From assembly GCA_003021005.1 (NCBI GenBank), contig PXRI01000017.1, positions 63,980-127,979 of the forward strand: a DNA stretch of 64,000 nt, given 5' to 3'. Positions 9,218 to 16,475 of the stretch are shown piece by piece. The notes under the pieces are model-generated. The model saw nothing but the letters and a program-made list of their open reading frames with translations, was not told where the DNA came from and made no database searches. Within the stretch, counting starts at the first letter, position 1, and each line of letters begins with the position of its first letter. This DNA is from Halobacteriales archaeon QS_1_69_70 (GTDB lineage Archaea > Halobacteriota > Halobacteria > Halobacteriales > Haloarculaceae). A program made the translations under genes and the position numbers.

Positions 9218-9480
9218 CGTCCCCGACACCCGCCGTCCTGCCGTCTTAAATCTGCCGTCGCGTCCACCACGTCCGCCATCGTCCCCGGGTCGGGCAGCGG
9301 CGCTCGTGTGTCTGGCGTTTTTTGGTCGGGTAGCGGTGCCCGTGTGTTCAGAGTATTTGGGTCGGAGAGTGGCGCTCGTGAATCCACCGTCTTTCGGTCG
9401 GGCAGCGGCGCTCGTGGGTCAAGCGTCTCCCGGGGATTAGCCGTCTCTCGTCCGTCGACGGTTTCGTCGTTCACGTTCAC
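9214..9480 (-). CDS. 88-residue ORF with four 12-residue repeats, nested between permease tail and ATPase
   Basis: The GTG start at 9480 overlaps the permease stop (GTGA), and the terminal TGA overlaps the ATPase start (ATGA), so the frame fits exactly between its neighbours. The centre consists of four tandem 12-residue units (36 bp) of the form (T/L/V/P)D(T/S/P)RAPLPD(Q/R/P)(K/N)T, with one N in the third. No domain is recognisable, and there is no membrane segment. It may be a genuine coupled peptide or a repeat-expanded spacer that keeps ribosomes running into the ATPase gene. The perfect overlaps at both ends argue for translation; function is unknown. Confidence 0.45.
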   Translation of the reverse strand: MNVNDETVDGRETANPRETLDPRAPLPDRKTVDSRAPLSDPNTLNTRAPLPDQKTPDTRAPLPDPGTMADVVDATADLRRQDGGCRGR

Positions 9481-9617
9481 ATCCCCTTGTTCTCGAGCTG
9501 GCCCGCGCCCTGCGTGTCGAGGACGTCCCGCAGGCCGTCGCCGAGGAGGTTGAACCCGAGAACCGTGACCATGATCGCGATACCCGGGATTGAAACGTCG
9601 AGAAGCTGGGACGGCGT
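9477..9617 (-). pseudogene. C-terminal remnant of an oligopeptide ABC permease (DppC type)
   Basis: The reverse-strand frame ending at TGA 9477-9479 reads IPGIAIMVTVLGFNLLGDG followed by LRDVLDTQGAG. This is the diagnostic last transmembrane helix and tail of DppC/OppC permeases (compare PGLAIFVFVLAINLVGDG in the intact dppC of this window). Homology starts near 9592, and a TAG closes the frame at 9618-9620, so about 300 N-terminal residues are missing. The nadE stop lies only 26 bp further on, placing a deletion junction at about 9593-9643. Confidence 0.8.
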
Positions 9618-9643
9618 CTACCCGGCCGTCGCGCCCCAATGGG

Positions 9644-10471
9644 TCACGGCCGCTCGGGCGCCGGCGGCATCGCCCGCTTGTGTTTGCTCTGCTCGTACAG
9701 TTCGACGACGCGTTCGATGGCGGACTCCGGCACCCCGAGCGTTCGCCGCGTCGCGGACTTCGACAGCGGGCCGTCGACGTGGACGGCGAGGATGGCGTCG
9801 AGTTCGTCGTACCCCAGCCCCATCTCCGTCTCGTCGGTCTGTCCCTCCCACATCCCGGCCGACGGCGTCCGGGTGACCAGGTCCTCGGGGACTCCGACCG
9901 CGCGGGCGAGCTGCCGGACCTGGCACTTGTATAGGTTCCCGATCGGGTTGCAGTCGACGGCCTGGTCGCCGTACTTGGTGAAGTAGCCCGTGGCGGCCTC
10001 CGCCCGGTTGCCGGTGCCGAGCACCAGCCGGTCCCCGGCGTTGGCGAGGAAGTAGTTCAACACGGCGCGGGTCCGGACGCGGACGTTGCCGAGTGCCGTC
10101 CGGTCGTCGGCCGCCGCCGGCGGCGCGGCGTCGACGAACGCCTCGACGATCGGGGCGACGTCGATGACGTCGTACTCGATGTCGAGGCTCTCGGCGACCC
10201 GCTCGGCGTCCGTCTCGTCGGCCTCGGGGTTGACGTCGCTCGGCATCGACAGGCCGCGGACGCGGTCGGGGCCGAGCGCCTCGACGGCCAGGTGGGCGAC
10301 GGTCGTCGAGTCCACGCCGCCGGAGAGCCCGATGACGGCGCCCTCGGCGCCGGCGGCCTCGACGGTGTCGGCTATGAACTCCACGATGTGCTCGCGGCGG
10401 GCCTGTAGTTCCGGTTCGGAAAACAGGAGGTCAACGGTCGTTTCCTCCAGCAGCGGCGAGGCATCCGTCAT
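9644..10471 (-). CDS. nadE: NAD+ synthase (NadE)
   Basis: The 275-residue enzyme converts nicotinic acid adenine dinucleotide to NAD+ using ATP and ammonia (or glutamine-derived ammonia). The PP-loop SGGVDST lies at residues 50-56. Downstream LGTGNRAEAATGYFTKYGD and NPIGNLYKCQVR are the hallmark deamido-NAD-binding segments, and TPSAGMWEGQTDE is the conserved loop near the C-terminus. There is no glutaminase domain, so it is the ammonia-dependent short form usual in archaea. I chose ATG 10471 because upstream sequence in the longer frame is non-homologous repeat DNA. A repeat element begins about 80 bp upstream. Confidence 0.95.
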   Translation of the reverse strand: MTDASPLLEETTVDLLFSEPELQARREHIVEFIADTVEAAGAEGAVIGLSGGVDSTTVAHLAVEALGPDRVRGLSMPSDVNPEADETDAERVAESLDIEYDVIDVAPIVEAFVDAAPPAAADDRTALGNVRVRTRAVLNYFLANAGDRLVLGTGNRAEAATGYFTKYGDQAVDCNPIGNLYKCQVRQLARAVGVPEDLVTRTPSAGMWEGQTDETEMGLGYDELDAILAVHVDGPLSKSATRRTLGVPESAIERVVELYEQSKHKRAMPPAPERP

Positions 10472-10553
10472 CGACGACCGGTTCGGCCGGTCGGGACAAA
10501 TAACCCCGGTCGGGGCGGTTCGAGGTGGACGTGCGTCCGCTTTCGTCCCGTTG

Positions 10554-10917
10554 CGCCACTGTTCAGATAAGCAAAGGTGGCCGGCACAACCGACCTCGGG
10601 CGGGAATTCCGAAGGGGCCGACCGCTCGCCGGTGTAGGCGACGCAAGCAGCGCGGGAGCCGCCGGCTCCCGCGGGCAGTCGGCGCTGTGCGCCGACTGCC
10701 CGCGAGGGACCGACGGTCCCTCGGCCCGCTCGCGCGGCAGCGCCGCGCGAGGACACCGCAGCGAAGCGAGGAGCGCAGCGAGCAGTAGCGAGGCGCGACC
10801 GAAGGAAACGCCTCGACACGAACGGGGAGCGAAGCGACCCGTGAGCGTACACCGGCGAGCGGGAGGGGGCTTCGGCGGACGAACCGAATACCTCGGTGTA
10901 GTATCTGAACACTGCCG
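10554..10917. mobile_element. Diverged terminal-inverted-repeat element (family A-like)
   Basis: The left end GCCACTGTTCAGATA and the right end TATCTGAACACTGCC are near-perfect inverted repeats. They match the termini of the three family A elements at 22882, 47773 and 54033 (GGGCAGTGTTCAGATTAG). The ~364 bp interior has no protein-coding signal. It contains four adjacent hairpins at 10652-10751 and a run of GAGCGAAGCGA-type repeats. No clear target-site duplication is visible. The element lies between nadE and tRNA-Gly. Confidence 0.55.
10652..10751. repeat. Array of four adjacent perfect hairpins
   Basis: There are four consecutive palindromes, each with a three-base loop. They are 10652-10672 (9-bp stem, loop GCC), 10673-10701 (13-bp stem GGGCAGTCGGCGC, loop TGT), 10703-10723 (9-bp stem, loop GAC) and 10729-10751 (10-bp stem CTCGCGCGGC, loop AGC). 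Spacing between them is 0, 1 and 5 bases. The stems differ in sequence, so this is not a simple tandem repeat; structure, not sequence, is what is repeated. Confidence 0.8.
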
Positions 10918-11021
10918 CTTCGCGAGGCGCTACGTTCAAGTGATGGCGGCCGGTAGCGGCGGCCGCCGGGCGCCGCAGGGGAGGAACCGGACGGTTCGCG
11001 ACCTCCGGGGCGCGGCGGAGA

Positions 11022-11092
11022 GCGCCGTTGGTCCAGTGGCAGGACAGTGGCTTCCCAAGCCACTAGCCCGGGTTCAATTCCCGGACGGCGCA
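11022..11092 (+). tRNA. tRNA-Gly (CCC anticodon)
   Basis: The acceptor stem GCGCCGT pairs with ACGGCGC, the D arm is GTCC..GGAC, and the anticodon stem GTGGC/GCCAC encloses the loop TTCCCAA (anticodon CCC). The T arm is CCGGG-TTCAATT-CCCGG. The discriminator is A, and CCA is not encoded. Downstream is repeat-rich non-coding DNA beginning CATAGCGAGA. Confidence 0.95.
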
Positions 11093-11600
11093 TAGCGAGA
11101 CCGAACAAAGTGAGGTCTCGAAAACGCGAGCGGGAGGACTGACCGGAGGGAAGGACGACACGCGAGCCGGGCGGCCGACCGCAGGGAGGCCGCCGAACGG
11201 GCGAACGGTGAACGAAGTGAACCGTGAGCCAGGGAGCGCCTCGAATAGGCGAGCGGTGAGCGGAGCGAGCCGCGAGCCTGGCGGTCCGAGCCGCGCGGCC
11301 GACAGGTGGGAGGGCGCCAAATGGGCAAGCGGGAGGACCGACCGCAGAGAGCCGCGAGCGGGCCGAAACGACCGAAGGGAGTGCCTCGATTTAGCGAGCG
11401 AACGGGGGGGCTGTAGGAAGCATCGGCACGGACGACCGGGGAGCGACCGCGATCAGCGCTCGTCTCTCCACCCGGTTCGCATCTCCGGCGCGCGCGGCCG
11501 ACGGGACCTGGATTCGTCTCGAGCGACGTTGACCCGGATTACATCCACCTGACCCGGGGCCACGGGCCCACGAGCCCTCTATCGCGGCGCGAGGGACCGT
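11093..11600. other. Repeat-rich intergenic region after tRNA-Gly
   Basis: I see no gene here. The DNA is built of short phrases such as GGCGAACGGTGAACGAAGTG and GAGCGGTGAGCGGAGCGAG. A ~70 bp block at about 11169-11240 is almost identical to 29783-29854 downstream of tRNA-Leu, and related phrases fill 35232-35640 downstream of nadK. The open frames across it on both strands are compositional artefacts. Confidence 0.7.
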
Positions 11601-11687
11601 TTAAACCGTTCATACCGTTCAATTCATGTCGTTTTAGTGGACGTTCTGGCTGCTTTATGGGGGAAGTTCCCGTGGGATGTAGTAGCG

Positions 11688-12215
11688 ATGAGCGACCCAC
11701 AGCAGGTAACCGAGGAGACCCCACAGCCGGGGACCGAAGACACCCTACAGAGCCTTGTGAGCGAGATGAACGGCGTCGGCAGCACGGACGATGCGGAGCC
11801 GGCGGCACAGACCGAGACGATCGTCGCGGAGACGGCCCGCGCCCTGTTCGACGAATCGACGCTTGTCGTCGACGACGGGATGATAAAGGAGTCGCTACCG
11901 GAGCTGGTGACGACCCTCGTGGAGCTGCGGGAGAGCGAAACCCACGGGATGGGCGTCATGGAGGACTTAGAGCGGTTCTTCGGCGCCGACCTGAGTCCGG
12001 GGACGGTCTACCCGGTGCTCCACGACCTAAAGGACGACGACGTCCTCTCGGTCCACGAACTCGTCCAGACGAAGGAGTACAGCGTCGAGGACGCCGATGC
12101 GGCCTGCGAGCGGATCGAGGAGGCGATGGCCCAGCACCTCGCGTTCGGGCTCCTCTTCCGCCGGGCCCTCGAGGAACTCGAGGACCTCGGCGAGGACCCG
12201 ATCGTCGAGTTCTAA
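11688..12215 (+). CDS. PadR-family winged-helix regulator, RosR-like
   Basis: The 175-residue protein has an acidic N-terminal arm followed by a PadR-type wHTH. The segment MIKESLPELVTTLVELRE, then ETHGMGVMEDLERFF and LSPGTVYPVLHDLKDDDVL, gives the PadR recognition helix (GTVYPVLHDL). The overall pattern, including DESTLVVDDGMIKESLP, closely matches what I recall of RosR of Halobacterium, which controls the oxidative-stress response. ATG 11688 is chosen because the longer frame upstream is untypical. The C-terminal helix (QHLAFGLLFRRALEELEDL) is probably the dimerisation helix. Orthology to RosR is inference; the PadR fold is secure. Confidence 0.8.
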   Translation: MSDPQQVTEETPQPGTEDTLQSLVSEMNGVGSTDDAEPAAQTETIVAETARALFDESTLVVDDGMIKESLPELVTTLVELRESETHGMGVMEDLERFFGADLSPGTVYPVLHDLKDDDVLSVHELVQTKEYSVEDADAACERIEEAMAQHLAFGLLFRRALEELEDLGEDPIVEF

Positions 12216-12217
12216 CC

Positions 12218-12934
12218 CTACCCGAACGCCCGATACCGGTCTCCGGTCCGGAGCCGCCGGATCTCCTCTGTCCCGTCCGCCCCGAAGCGGAGCGGCCGGC
12301 GCCACCACGGCCCCCGCCCTGAGTCGCTCGATAGCTCGGTGACCAGCCGGTTGGCCTCGGCGCCGGCCTCTGGACGGGATAGCGGCACGCCGCGCTCGTA
12401 GAGCGCCGACGAGCCGGAGTCGCCCGCCAGGAGCACCGCGGCGTCGAACGTCTCCCGCTTGAGGTGGGCGTTCGACGCGAAGACGGCGCGCTCCTCCGGC
12501 GGGAGGTCGGGGTAGGCGTCGCCGGGGACGGGGTCGCGGGCCAGCTGGAACTGGCCGATGACGTAGGCGCCCCACTCGGGGGCGAGCCAGTCGGCCGGGT
12601 CGGCGGCGGTCGACAGCGTCGCGTAGAAGAACACGTAGTCGCCGGCCGACAGCGCCAATAGCGGCCGGGCCTTGACGCCGTAGGGGTCGCCATAGGTGTA
12701 ACGGTCACAGCCGTAGACGCCGGCGAAGGTCGGGTCGAGGTGGACCGGCCGGTTGACGACGGCGCTCGCGTCGACATCGAGCTCGAGGTCGCCGTACGTC
12801 GGGACGTCGGCGTCCGCTCGGGTGGGTTCGGTCTCGGGGATCGGGACGTACTCGAACCGGCCGTCACCCTGGATGGGTCCGCGGAATCCGGGGTCGTTGG
12901 TGTTGGCCGCGACGTTGATGGCGACGCTCCGCAC
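12218..12934 (-). CDS. Nmad3-type putative nucleotide-modification protein
   Basis: The 238-residue protein starts at GTG 12934, preceded by a GAGGGGAG Shine-Dalgarno, and reads MRSVAINVAANTNDPGFRGP. The phrases VPTYGDL, TYGDPYGVKARPL, GDYVFFYATL, WGAYVIGQF and SADSG-type GPWWRRPLRF match the 'nucleotide modification associated domain 3' family as I remember it. That family was predicted by comparative genomics to act with DNA base-modification systems. Here it stands alone, convergent with the PadR regulator gene two bases away, so partners are not evident. Catalytic residues are not defined for the family. Family call moderate; biochemical role unknown. Confidence 0.65.
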   Translation of the reverse strand: MRSVAINVAANTNDPGFRGPIQGDGRFEYVPIPETEPTRADADVPTYGDLELDVDASAVVNRPVHLDPTFAGVYGCDRYTYGDPYGVKARPLLALSAGDYVFFYATLSTAADPADWLAPEWGAYVIGQFQLARDPVPGDAYPDLPPEERAVFASNAHLKRETFDAAVLLAGDSGSSALYERGVPLSRPEAGAEANRLVTELSSDSGRGPWWRRPLRFGADGTEEIRRLRTGDRYRAFG

Positions 12935-13215
12935 GGACTCCCCTCGACGACCGCGACGGATACCGCTTTCCACCCGCGTCGCCGCCGACCCGCGGTCCAG
13001 CGCGTCGCCGGGGCGGTCGAACCAAAAACCGTTATGCCGCGTCGTTCCCTCCCCCCGGCAATGCGTCGCCTCCTCGGGCTCGCGCCATCGCGGGCCTGGC
13101 GCGGGAATGGTACCGGCACGCGCGGACCACCTGAGCGCCGCCGCGGCGGTCTGGTCCGCGTCGCGCCGCGGCGGTCCGGTCCGGCGTCGCGCCGGGTCGC
13201 CGGGCCGCGGCCGGC

Positions 13216-14115
13216 CTAGTCCGGCGGCGACAGGTCCCGCTGGAACTCGTCGAAGACCCTCACGTCGTCCGGCACCTCGTCGGGGAGCTGTCGGTCCGCA
13301 CGGCCGTCAGGCTGGTCCGCGTCGAAGGGCTCGGCGACGGATTCCCAGCCGGGCTTGACGCTGACGCTGCGGGCCGGGATGCCGACGGCGACGTGGTGGG
13401 CGGGGACGTCGGACTGGGCGACGGCGCGGGCACCCAGGAGGGCGTTCTCCCCCACGCGGACCCCCGCCCGGACCATCGCGTCGTAGGTCAGCCGGACGTC
13501 GTCCTCGATGACGGTGTGGTAGTTGTCGACCTCGGTCTGGTCGACGAGGTCGTGGTCGTGGCTGTACACGTGGACGCCGTCGCTGATGGACACGCGGTCA
13601 CCGACGGTGAGCCGGCCGCGGTCGTCGAGGTGGACGTCGTCGTGGACGACGACGTTGTCGCCGACGGCGATGTTGTGGCCGTAGGTGACGGTGATCCCCT
13701 TGAAGAACCGGCAGTCCTCGCCGCACTCCGCGAAGAGGTGGTCGGCCAGCATCCGCCGGAACCGCAGCGCGAACTCCACGTTGTCGGCCATCGGCGTCGC
13801 GTCGAACTGCCGCCACAGCCACTGGAGGTGTTTCGAGTCCTCGAAGGCCGCTTCGTCCTTCTCGGCGTAGTACTCGCTCTCCAGCGTCGCGTTGCACGGG
13901 TCGTACCCCTGGAGGCGGACCCGCTCGGCCGGCGAGACGTCCTCCCCGGCCCGCCACCGTTCGTAGGCGGCCCGGTCGCCGTGGAGGTCGACGAGGACGT
14001 CCTCGACCACGTCGCAGGTGTCCTCGTCGCTCGCCAGCCGCCGGTCGACCTCCCGGAGGAACGCCTCCAGGCCCTCCTCGGCTTCCGGCGGCAACGAGAC
14101 GTGGCGCTTGGTCAT
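13216..14115 (-). CDS. Hexapeptide-repeat (left-handed beta-helix) acyltransferase
   Basis: The 299-residue protein has an N-terminal helical half (to about residue 145) without a recognised domain. It is followed by left-handed beta-helix rungs: ITVTYGHNIAVGDNVVVHDD, VHLDDRGRLTVGDRVSISDG, VHVYSHDHDLVDQT and VRAGVRVGENALLGARAVA, ending with VAVGIPARSVSVKPG. This is the maltose/galactoside O-acetyltransferase type, with candidate catalytic His in VYSHDHD. Acyl-CoA-dependent O-acetylation is the likely chemistry and the acceptor is unknown. ATG 14115 replaces a longer upstream frame. It is divergent from pdaD. Confidence 0.85.
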   Translation of the reverse strand: MTKRHVSLPPEAEEGLEAFLREVDRRLASDEDTCDVVEDVLVDLHGDRAAYERWRAGEDVSPAERVRLQGYDPCNATLESEYYAEKDEAAFEDSKHLQWLWRQFDATPMADNVEFALRFRRMLADHLFAECGEDCRFFKGITVTYGHNIAVGDNVVVHDDVHLDDRGRLTVGDRVSISDGVHVYSHDHDLVDQTEVDNYHTVIEDDVRLTYDAMVRAGVRVGENALLGARAVAQSDVPAHHVAVGIPARSVSVKPGWESVAEPFDADQPDGRADRQLPDEVPDDVRVFDEFQRDLSPPD

Positions 14116-14276
14116 ATCCGTCCGGTAGGGACGCGCGCTGTTATAACAGGATTGCTGTTGTGCCGACCGCACACGACCGGCGGGCCGGTCCGGCCGGACC
14201 GGCACAGTCGAGCGGTCCAGCCTCCGTGGCCGCCGTTCCGAAACGGGGTTATGTCTCGGTCGCCGACCGCCGGGTG

Positions 14277-14756
14277 ATGGACACCATCCGGGTCGTCTGG
14301 GGCACCGGGACGGGCCCGACGGCGATGGCGGCCTACGACGCGGCCCTCGCCGAGGCGAACGTCCACGAGTACAACCTCGTCCGGGTGTCGTCCGTCGTGC
14401 CGGCCCACGCCACCGTCGAGGCCGCCGGGACTGCCCCCGACCTCGGCCCGGCCGGCGACCGCCTCACCGTCGTCGAGGGCCGCGCGACCGTCGCGCCCGA
14501 CGAGGCGGGGCCCGCCGTCGCAACGCTGTCGTGGGCCCAGGCACCGGGCGCCCCCGGCCTGATCTACGAGGCTGGCGGCACCGACCGGGCGGCGGTCGAA
14601 CAACGGGCCGAGACCGGCCTGGCCGCCGGCTGCGACCTGCGGGACGGCGACTTCGATGACCGGGGCCGCCGGACGGTGTCGGGCCAGGCCCCAGCAGACG
14701 CCCACGCGACAGCCGTCGTCCTCGCGGCATACGGCGAGAGCACGCCGCTTCCGTGA
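14277..14756 (+). CDS. pdaD: Pyruvoyl-dependent arginine decarboxylase
   Basis: The 159-residue proenzyme cleaves itself at the Ser-Ser bond in LVRVSSVVPA (about residues 38-39), making a beta subunit and an alpha subunit with an N-terminal pyruvoyl group. It then decarboxylates arginine to agmatine. The opening IRVVWGTGTGPTAMAAYDAAL and the later APGLIYEA segment fit the PdaD family. In archaea agmatine feeds polyamines and the agmatidine modification of tRNA-Ile2. ATG 14277 gives the family's usual length. A TATA-like GGGGTTATGTC lies about 25 bp upstream. Confidence 0.93.
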   Translation: MDTIRVVWGTGTGPTAMAAYDAALAEANVHEYNLVRVSSVVPAHATVEAAGTAPDLGPAGDRLTVVEGRATVAPDEAGPAVATLSWAQAPGAPGLIYEAGGTDRAAVEQRAETGLAAGCDLRDGDFDDRGRRTVSGQAPADAHATAVVLAAYGESTPLP

Positions 14757-14810
14757 CAAGTCGCATGACGACGGGTTTTTACCGGGCAGCGCTGTAGGAC
14801 GGACACTCTC

Positions 14811-15140
14811 ATGCACGGCAACTCACCGCACGCTGGCCCGGCCGACGTCGAGCCGTCGGTCGAGCGCCGGCGGGCGTTCCGGCGCGAACTCGTCGACGTC
14901 GCCGCCTCGACCCGGGCGCTCCTGTCCGACGAGTTCGTCGTCGGCGCCGAACTCTCCGGCCGGACCGACGGCCTGCAGGCGACCGTGGCCGTCCGGCCGC
15001 CCGCCGGGTCCGTCGTCTCGGCGGGCTTCGAACCGGGCGAGGACGACCCCGTCGGCGAGTCGCTCGCGCAGGACCTCGCCGCCGGCGCCGTCCTCGAGGC
15101 AAAGCGCGCGGCGAGCGAGGGGCCCTGGCCCGCAGGGTAA
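14811..15140 (+). CDS. DUF5811-family protein
   Basis: The 109-residue soluble protein contains the pattern RRxFRRELVxVAAxTRxLL, then [29 protein letters not shown] and an Ala-rich C-terminal helix. I recognise this as the haloarchaeal DUF5811 family of unknown function. It directly follows pdaD (54 bp) on the same strand and may be co-transcribed. It has no signal peptide, membrane segment or metal site. Confidence 0.75.
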   Translation: MHGNSPHAGPADVEPSVERRRAFRRELVDVAASTRALLSDEFVVGAELSGRTDGLQATVAVRPPAGSVVSAGFEPGEDDPVGESLAQDLAAGAVLEAKRAASEGPWPAG

Positions 15141-15379
15141 TCGTCAGTCGGGCGCCGGCCCACCGCCGCCGGGTCGGGGCGGACCGGCCGCCGGACGCGT
15201 CCACCAAACCCGTGTCGATGGGTCCGACCCGGGCGGGCTCCTCTCTCCGGCCGGTACCGTTCCCGGCTGGCTCCCCTCGGTATAGGGACGACCGCCAGTG
15301 CCGCTCTCGTCTCCGGTCCCGGCCGCCTCGTCGCCCGCGGACCCGGCCACTCATATGGACCGGCACCCAGAGACCGGAC

Positions 15380-15961
15380 ATGCTCGTCACGCTGGAGGGC
15401 ATCGACGGGAGCGGGAAGACCACCGTCGCGGCGGCCCTGCAGGACTCCCTGCCGGCGGAGACGGTGTTCACCCGGGAGCCGACGGGGTCGTGGTACGGCG
15501 AGGCGGTCTCCCGCTCCATCGGGGACGACGACGCCGACCCGCTGGCGGAGCTGTTCCTCTACACCGCCGACCACGCCGACCACCTCTCGCGGCTGATCAG
15601 GCCCGCCCTCCGGGAGGGAAAGCTCGTCGTCTCCGACCGCTATGCGGACTCCCGGTACGCATACCAGGGCGCGACGCTGGCCGGGGAACTCACGCGGCCC
15701 GTCGAGTACGTTCGCGGCATCCACGAGCCGTTCACCCGGGAGCCCGACCTCACGCTGTACCTCGACGTGCCGCCGGAGACCGGCGCCGAGCGCGCGGGCG
15801 CGTCGAACAAGTTCGAGACCGCGGGCTACCTCGGACGCGTCCGGGAGAACTACGAGCACCTCGTCGACACCGACCCGGCCCGGTTCGTCCGCATCGACGC
15901 CACCCGGTCGCCCGAGGCCGTCGTCGCGGCCGCCGAGCGGGCCATCGAGGAAGTCCGGTAA
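15380..15961 (+). CDS. tmk: dTMP kinase (thymidylate kinase)
   Basis: The 193-residue enzyme phosphorylates dTMP to dTDP. The P-loop GIDGSGKTT lies at residues 7-15, TREPTGS forms the dTMP-binding loop, and [12 protein letters not shown] is the DR(Y/H) catalytic motif region. A short lid follows ([12 protein letters not shown]). I chose ATG 15380, which directly precedes the P-loop strand MLVTLEG; the long upstream frame is spurious. Length matches archaeal Tmk. Confidence 0.95.
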   Translation: MLVTLEGIDGSGKTTVAAALQDSLPAETVFTREPTGSWYGEAVSRSIGDDDADPLAELFLYTADHADHLSRLIRPALREGKLVVSDRYADSRYAYQGATLAGELTRPVEYVRGIHEPFTREPDLTLYLDVPPETGAERAGASNKFETAGYLGRVRENYEHLVDTDPARFVRIDATRSPEAVVAAAERAIEEVR

Positions 15962-16044
15962 GCGACGGACCCCGTCCTCTCGGTCTCGTTACGTTCTGTC
16001 GTGCAGTTCCGAGGGACTCGCTCTATCGGTCCCGTCCCCGCGGG

Positions 16045-16356
16045 CTACACGGTGTCGGGGACCTCGACCTCGTCGGGGGCGGGCATCCAGAAGTAGTCGA
16101 CGGCGATGCCGAGCGACAGCGGCGCCAGGACCGTGGCGCCGAGGCCGGTCGCGCCGCCGCCGAGGTCCGGACCGACGGCCTGGCCGACCAGGAGCGTGAC
16201 CACGGAGAGCACGAGCGGCGTCAACAGGAGCGTATAGAGGAACCCGCCCCACCGGGTCGACAGCCGGACCCGGAACAGCCGCGTGAGCACCGCCGCCAGG
16301 GCCGTGTTCGCGGCGAGGAGGCCGACCAGCCCGACGGCGTCTACGACCGACACCAT
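16045..16356 (-). CDS. Small three- to four-helix membrane protein (DUF7991-like)
   Basis: The 103-residue protein has hydrophobic helices at about 4-26, 38-58 and 69-90. It ends with the conserved-looking cytoplasmic tail DYFWMPAPDEVEVPDTV. The tail and the RLSTRWGGFLYTLLL segment match a haloarchaeal family I recall as DUF7991. Function is unknown. It is convergent with tmk and divergent from the E1-alpha gene. Confidence 0.65.
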   Translation of the reverse strand: MVSVVDAVGLVGLLAANTALAAVLTRLFRVRLSTRWGGFLYTLLLTPLVLSVVTLLVGQAVGPDLGGGATGLGATVLAPLSLGIAVDYFWMPAPDEVEVPDTV

Positions 16357-16475
16357 GCACGCCGGTACGCGGCGGAGGCTCTTTGGTCTGTCCGTCCGGC
16401 CGTTGCGGCGTCGGCCCGCCGCGACCCCCTTTGCGGTCCGTCACGGCTAAACCCCCTCCGCGTGCCAGGAGACGT

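Noticed and set aside
13020-13219. Possible small forward gene (ATG at 13062, RRLLGLAPSRAW...)
   Set aside because: Composition is that of a GC-rich spacer with an imperfect ~30-bp repeat (CGCCGCGGCGGTC); no family or start signal.
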